DNA from: Bacillota bacterium
GTDB lineage: Bacteria > Bacillota > Limnochordia > Limnochordales > ZCTH02-B6
Length of the DNA stretch: 64,000 bases
Assembly: GCA_017656145.1 (NCBI GenBank)
Contig: JACDOI010000001.1
Span: 60,226-124,225 of the forward strand
Direction of reading: 5' to 3'
Positions 62,005 to 64,000 of the stretch are shown here, in pieces. The notes beneath the pieces are model-generated. The model was given only the letters and a program-made list of their open reading frames with translations, was not told where the DNA came from and did not search any database. How positions within the stretch are numbered: the first letter of the stretch is position 1; every line of letters begins with the position of its first letter. Made by a program: the position numbers and the translations under genes.

Positions 62005-62883
62005 CTAGTTCCACCGGTCCAAGTCGACATCGAAGACGTCCCGCAGCCCGTCCCCGAGCAGGTTGAATCCAAGGACCGTGATGAAGATGGCCAAACCCGG
62101 AAACGTCGCGATCCACCACGAGTCCGGGAGATAGAGGCGTCCCTCGGCGATCATCGTGCCCCAAGCAGGCGTGGGTGGCTGAGCACCGAGACCGAGGAAA
62201 CTGAGCGATGCGCCGATCAAGATTACGAAGCCCATGTCCAAGGTAGCCTTGACGATCAGGGGCGATAGGACGTTTGGCAAGACTTCCTTGAACGCGATGC
62301 GCCATTTGCTCGCCCCCAGGGAGCGGCTCGCTTCGACGAACACCTCTTCTTTGACCTTGAGCACTTCTCCCTGCACCAGGCGGGTAAACCACGGCCACCA
62401 GCCAAACGCGATGGCGAACATCGCGTTGGTCAGGTTGTAGCTCAGTGCGGAAGCGACCGCCAGAGCCAGCAGCGTGGGGGGAATGGCGAGAAAAATATCC
62501 GTAAGACGCATGATGACGGTGTTGACCCAGCCTCCCCACAGGCCAGCCACCAATCCCAACGGCACGCCGATCGCGATCGCGATGCCCAGCACGACAAAGC
62601 CCAACATTAAGGAAATCCGGGCGCCGAACATGAGGCGGCTCAAAATGTCCCGCCCGATATGATCCGTCCCAAACGGGTGTTCCGAGCTGGGCGGCTGGTG
62701 GGCTTGCCAAAACTTGACACCCCGGCCCACGTCTTCCGGATATGGAGCCATCCACGGCGCAAACACGGCGGTGACGATCACCATGAACACCAGCCCCAGA
62801 CCCAACAACGACGTACTGCTGCGCTTCAAGCGGTACCATACCCGGCGGAACTCGTCGGCAAAGGCGGCGGTTCCAGGATTCAT
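62005..62883 (-). CDS. Peptide ABC transporter permease (DppC type)
   Basis: HPFGTDHIGRDILSRLMFGARISL, VFVEASRSLGASKWRIAFKEVLPNVLSPLIV. Confidence 0.93.
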   Translation of the reverse strand: MNPGTAAFADEFRRVWYRLKRSSTSLLGLGLVFMVIVTAVFAPWMAPYPEDVGRGVKFWQAHQPPSSEHPFGTDHIGRDILSRLMFGARISLMLGFVVLGIAIAIGVPLGLVAGLWGGWVNTVIMRLTDIFLAIPPTLLALAVASALSYNLTNAMFAIAFGWWPWFTRLVQGEVLKVKEEVFVEASRSLGASKWRIAFKEVLPNVLSPLIVKATLDMGFVILIGASLSFLGLGAQPPTPAWGTMIAEGRLYLPDSWWIATFPGLAIFITVLGFNLLGDGLRDVFDVDLDRWN

Positions 62884-63893
62884 CGGGATTCACCTCCGTA
62901 CTTGATACGGGGGTCCAGGTAACCGTACAGGAGATCGATGACAAGGTTGGCGAGGACGTAGGCAACGCCTACCACCATCGTCACCGCAACAATCGCGTTG
63001 AAATCTTTGTAGATGATCGCCTGCACGCCGTACTGGGCCATGCCCGGCCAGGCGAAGACCGCCTCCACCAAGAACGCGTTTCCCAGTAAGAATCCATAGG
63101 TGAGACCGATGATGGTCAAGGCGGACGTAAACGCATTTTTCAACATATGCTTGGCCGTAATCAGGTTCGCGGGCAGCCCGTACGCCCGAGCGGCCATGAT
63201 GTAGTCCCGCCGCATCTGCTCGATCATGCTGGCGCGAACCAACCGCATAATCTGCCCCAGGGTCGCCAAAGACAATGTGAACGCCGGCAGCAGAATATGC
63301 CGGAGGGAATCCCAAAACGCCGGCCAGTCCCCCGTCAAGATGCTGTCCAGCAAGTACAATCCGGTGACGGATTCAGGCGGGCTCGCGGCCCGTCCGATGG
63401 TCGGCAGCCAGCCCAGGTAGAATGCGAAGATAAGTTGAAGCAAAAGTCCCAGCCAAAAGCGCGGCAAGGCCACCCCCGACAAGGCCACAACGCGCGAGAG
63501 TTGATCTTCCCACCCGTCCTTGTGAACTGCCGATCGGACTCCCAACGGAACGCCGAGCCCGATGGCCAACACCATGGCCACCGTCGTCAGCTCGATGGTC
63601 GCCGGGAGAAACTCCCGCACATCATCGGCCACATTGCGGTTGGTTCGGAGCGATTGGCCGAAATCGCCCTGAAAAACGCCGGTCAACCAGCGGATGTACT
63701 GAATGTGCAACGGTTGGTCAAGTCCCATTTGTTCCCGCAACCGTTCGATCTGGGCCTGGGTGGCTTCGGGCCCCAGGGCCATGCGCACGGGATCGCCCGG
63801 CATCACCCGGGCGATGACGAACACCAGCACGGAAAGGCCGAACAAGACGGGGATGACGTGCAGCGTCCGCCTGAGCAGGAAATCCTTCGTCAT
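62880..63893 (-). CDS. Peptide ABC transporter permease (DppB type)
   Basis: RVMPGDPVRMALGPEATQAQIERLREQMGLDQPLHIQYIRWL, VRASMIEQMRRDYIMAARAYGLP. Confidence 0.93.
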   Translation of the reverse strand: MTKDFLLRRTLHVIPVLFGLSVLVFVIARVMPGDPVRMALGPEATQAQIERLREQMGLDQPLHIQYIRWLTGVFQGDFGQSLRTNRNVADDVREFLPATIELTTVAMVLAIGLGVPLGVRSAVHKDGWEDQLSRVVALSGVALPRFWLGLLLQLIFAFYLGWLPTIGRAASPPESVTGLYLLDSILTGDWPAFWDSLRHILLPAFTLSLATLGQIMRLVRASMIEQMRRDYIMAARAYGLPANLITAKHMLKNAFTSALTIIGLTYGFLLGNAFLVEAVFAWPGMAQYGVQAIIYKDFNAIVAVTMVVGVAYVLANLVIDLLYGYLDPRIKYGGESR

Positions 63894-64000
63894 GGCGTTA
63901 CCTCCCGCGGGAAGCCGGGGCGCCCATAACCCAGGCCCCCGGCTACGCGCCCCCCCCCCAAAAAACCAAATCTTGGAAGGGGAAATTGTATAAAGCCACC

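Noticed and set aside
61994-62965. N-terminal extension in the 669-aa ORF 60956-62965
   Set aside because: The extension is an out-of-frame reading of the DppC gene; the ABC ATPase starts at the ATG at 61993.

Overview
64 kb of high-GC, Bacillota-like chromosome. No rRNA, tRNA, CRISPR array, transposase or integrase was recognised. Housekeeping blocks include: an overlapping addA/addB/YhaN-like/YhaO-like repair operon, fumarase, ctaB, transketolase, purK/purE, ychF, a caa3 oxidase operon (ctaCDEFG), ispG, a SRAP-domain protein, a thiolase, rhodanese, bcp, and an AroM/DUF917/racemase/Dpp-type ABC operon. The standout region is about 26.2-39.4 kb on the minus strand. It encodes an XoxF-type PQQ dehydrogenase carrying the W-D-x-D signature of lanthanide enzymes, and a hybrid cytochrome (secreted-repeat domain plus c-type haem domain). 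It also encodes a 687-aa protein that appears to fuse a MoxJ-like module to a PQQ-system type-I binding protein, and a stand-alone Tat-exported paralogue of that second module. Two complete ABC systems (NitT-like importer, ABC-2-like), a YVTN beta-propeller and a very acidic helical secreted protein complete it. This looks like a non-canonical lanthanide/PQQ alcohol oxidation system placed directly downstream of the terminal oxidase operon, with no recognisable xoxG or stand-alone xoxJ. Other notable points: an 86-codon open frame directly behind the ychF stop, a 3-hydroxyacyl-CoA dehydrogenase remnant with the Rossmann region deleted in frame, a near-consensus promoter whose spacer is a perfect palindrome upstream of a rhodanese gene, and an unusual large HNH protein. 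All family calls come from reading the translations; no database search was run.
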